Shown piece by piece: positions 62,915 to 64,000 of a DNA stretch of 64,000 nt. How positions within the stretch are numbered: position 1 is the first letter of the stretch; every line of letters starts with the position of its first letter. A program made the translations under genes and the position numbers. Location of the stretch: the NCBI GenBank assembly GCA_964481395.1, contig CAYZYG010000012.1:1-64000 (forward strand). The letters are read 5' to 3'. The notes beneath the pieces are model-generated. The model had not been told where the DNA came from and ran no database searches. It saw only the letters and a program-made list of their open reading frames with translations. The stretch is from JBFMFH01 sp964481395. Lineage in GTDB: Bacteria > Acidobacteriota > Vicinamibacteria > Vicinamibacterales > JAKQTR01.

Positions 62915-64000
62915 ATGGTCAAGAGGTACAAGCGCACGCTGGCGGCGTTCTACGTGGGCACGGACGCCCTGCTGGCCGTCGGAGCGTTTCTCGCCGCGTA
63001 CTACCTCCGATTCGAGACCGCGCTCGTCGCCGCGCCCAAGGGGCAGCCGCCGTTCGAGCAGTACGTCTGGGTCGCGCCGTTCGTCGCAGTGCTCGTCCCG
63101 ATCGCCTACTACTTCCAGGGGCTGTACAGCATCCGCCGGAACCGCTCCCGCGTCGACGACTTCTTCGCCGTCCTGGTCGGCAGCGTCGTGGCCGTGGTCC
63201 TGGGCGTCGTCTCCACGCTGTACTTCCAGGCGTACTACCTTCCGGACGAGTTGAAGGATCGTGGCGCCTTCGAAGTGTCCCAGCTGGTCTGGGCGCTCTT
63301 CCTGCCGCTGAACGTGCTGTTCACCTACGGATCCCGCGTCGCGGTGCGCCATGTGCTGGAGCGGCGCTGGCGCGCCGGGATCGGCCTGAAGCGGCTCATC
63401 ATCGTGGGGGCGGGCGACCTCGGCAAGCTGGTCGCCGACAAGATCCTCGACCACCGCGATCTCGGGTATCAGATCGTCGGGTTCGTCGACAGCCGGGCCG
63501 ACCGCGATCACCTCGGGTACCGCGGCCTGCCGATGCTGGGCACGACGGCGGATCTGGCCGAAATCGCCCAGCGCGAACGCGCCGACCAGCTCTACGTCGC
63601 CCTGCCCTTCGACGAGCATCAGCTGATGATGCAGGTGATCGAAACCGCGGCGAAGAACATGCTGGACGCGAAGGTGGTGCCGGATCTCCTGCAGTTCATC
63701 GCGCTGCGGGCCGGCATCGAAGACCTCGACGGCATCCCGATCATCAACCTGAGCGACGTGCCGCTTCAGGGGTTGAGCGCGGCCGCCAAACGGGCGGTCG
63801 ACGTCGCCCTGTCGATCGTGGCGCTCGTGATCCTCGCGCTGCCGATGGCCGTGCTCGCGCTGATCATCCGCTGGACGTCCAGAGGGCCGGTGTTCTACCG
63901 CCAGGAGCGGATGAGCCTCGACGGCACGCCGTTCACGGTCTACAAGTTCCGCTCGATGTACGAGGACGCAGAAAGCGCGTCGGGGCCGGTGTGGGCCCGC
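62915..64000 (+). CDS. Polyprenyl-phosphate sugar-1-phosphate transferase (3' end outside window)
   Basis: About 362 residues are visible. The N-terminus has four membrane helices (YVGTDALLAVGAFLAAYYLRF), then a Rossmann-like domain (RLIIVGAGDLGKLVADKIL). The catalytic Bac_transf domain begins at KRAVDVALSIVALVILALP and RGPVFYRQERMSLDGTPFTVYKFRSM. These WcaJ/WbaP-type enzymes prime EPS synthesis by putting a sugar-1-phosphate onto undecaprenyl phosphate. ATG at 62915 follows the GT4 by two bases. Confidence 0.93.
   Translation, partial: MVKRYKRTLAAFYVGTDALLAVGAFLAAYYLRFETALVAAPKGQPPFEQYVWVAPFVAVLVPIAYYFQGLYSIRRNRSRVDDFFAVLVGSVVAVVLGVVSTLYFQAYYLPDELKDRGAFEVSQLVWALFLPLNVLFTYGSRVAVRHVLERRWRAGIGLKRLIIVGAGDLGKLVADKILDHRDLGYQIVGFVDSRADRDHLGYRGLPMLGTTADLAEIAQRERADQLYVALPFDEHQLMMQVIETAAKNMLDAKVVPDLLQFIALRAGIEDLDGIPIINLSDVPLQGLSAAAKRAVDVALSIVALVILALPMAVLALIIRWTSRGPVFYRQERMSLDGTPFTVYKFRSMYEDAESASGPVWAR

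Overview
This is a high-GC window (roughly two thirds G+C by eye) with many GTG and TTG starts and dense, 1-16 bp overlapping operons. One 10-base run of N at 56083-56092 shows it comes from a draft or metagenome scaffold. The gene content suggests a Gram-negative acidobacterium of the Vicinamibacteria type: a Ccm cytochrome c maturation cluster, outer-membrane beta-barrel and lipoproteins, MsbA, UPF0104/AglD-like flippases and large glycosyltransferase blocks. That assignment is an inference from gene content, not from a marker search.

Region 1 (1-19.4 kb) is a surface-glycan region. A minus-strand operon (6093 to 1) encodes two GT4 glycosyltransferases, a methyltransferase, an NDP-sugar epimerase, a hexapeptide acyltransferase and a truncated polytopic GT-C-like protein. 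Then come a UPF0104 membrane protein and a lipoprotein. The tight plus-strand operon at 8997-15677 encodes a radical SAM enzyme, a second UPF0104 protein, an unusual CofD/YvcK-like protein fused to a GT2-like domain, a GlmU/MobA-like nucleotidyltransferase, a GT2 and a zinc-ribbon methyltransferase. A minus-strand trio follows (YqaA/DedA-like, GtrB-like GT2, 682-residue membrane protein). A 164-bp palindromic repeat element lies at 19573-19736.

Region 2 (19.7-35.4 kb) is mixed housekeeping: an outer-membrane barrel, an RsbW-like kinase with an IMPase, aroA-aroK, a phosphoesterase, the Ccm operon (C-D-small protein, then B, A, two unfamiliar genes, F, E), maf, a DciA/DUF721 protein, 3-hydroxyacyl-CoA dehydrogenase, recA and tRNA-Phe. 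CcmE carries CXXXY in place of the usual HXXXY heme-binding motif, and no ccmG or ccmH is present here.

Region 3 (35.4-52.3 kb) holds plsC-like, RRM protein, a cysteine desulfurase-like enzyme, a PpiC lipoprotein, a Cys/Met-metabolism PLP enzyme, ferredoxin, an MBL hydrolase, tRNA-Pro, MerR, der, HU, a site-2 protease and the yicC-gmk-coaBC-udg-priA block, which lacks rpoZ at its usual position.

Region 4 (52.3-64 kb) returns to exopolysaccharide/LPS work: msbA, a DPM1-like GT2, galE and UDP-sugar dehydrogenase on the minus strand, then on the plus strand four GT4s and a GT2 leading into a polyprenyl-phosphate sugar-1-phosphate transferase cut by the window end. UDP-galactose and UDP-uronate supply, chain assembly and lipid priming are therefore encoded together.
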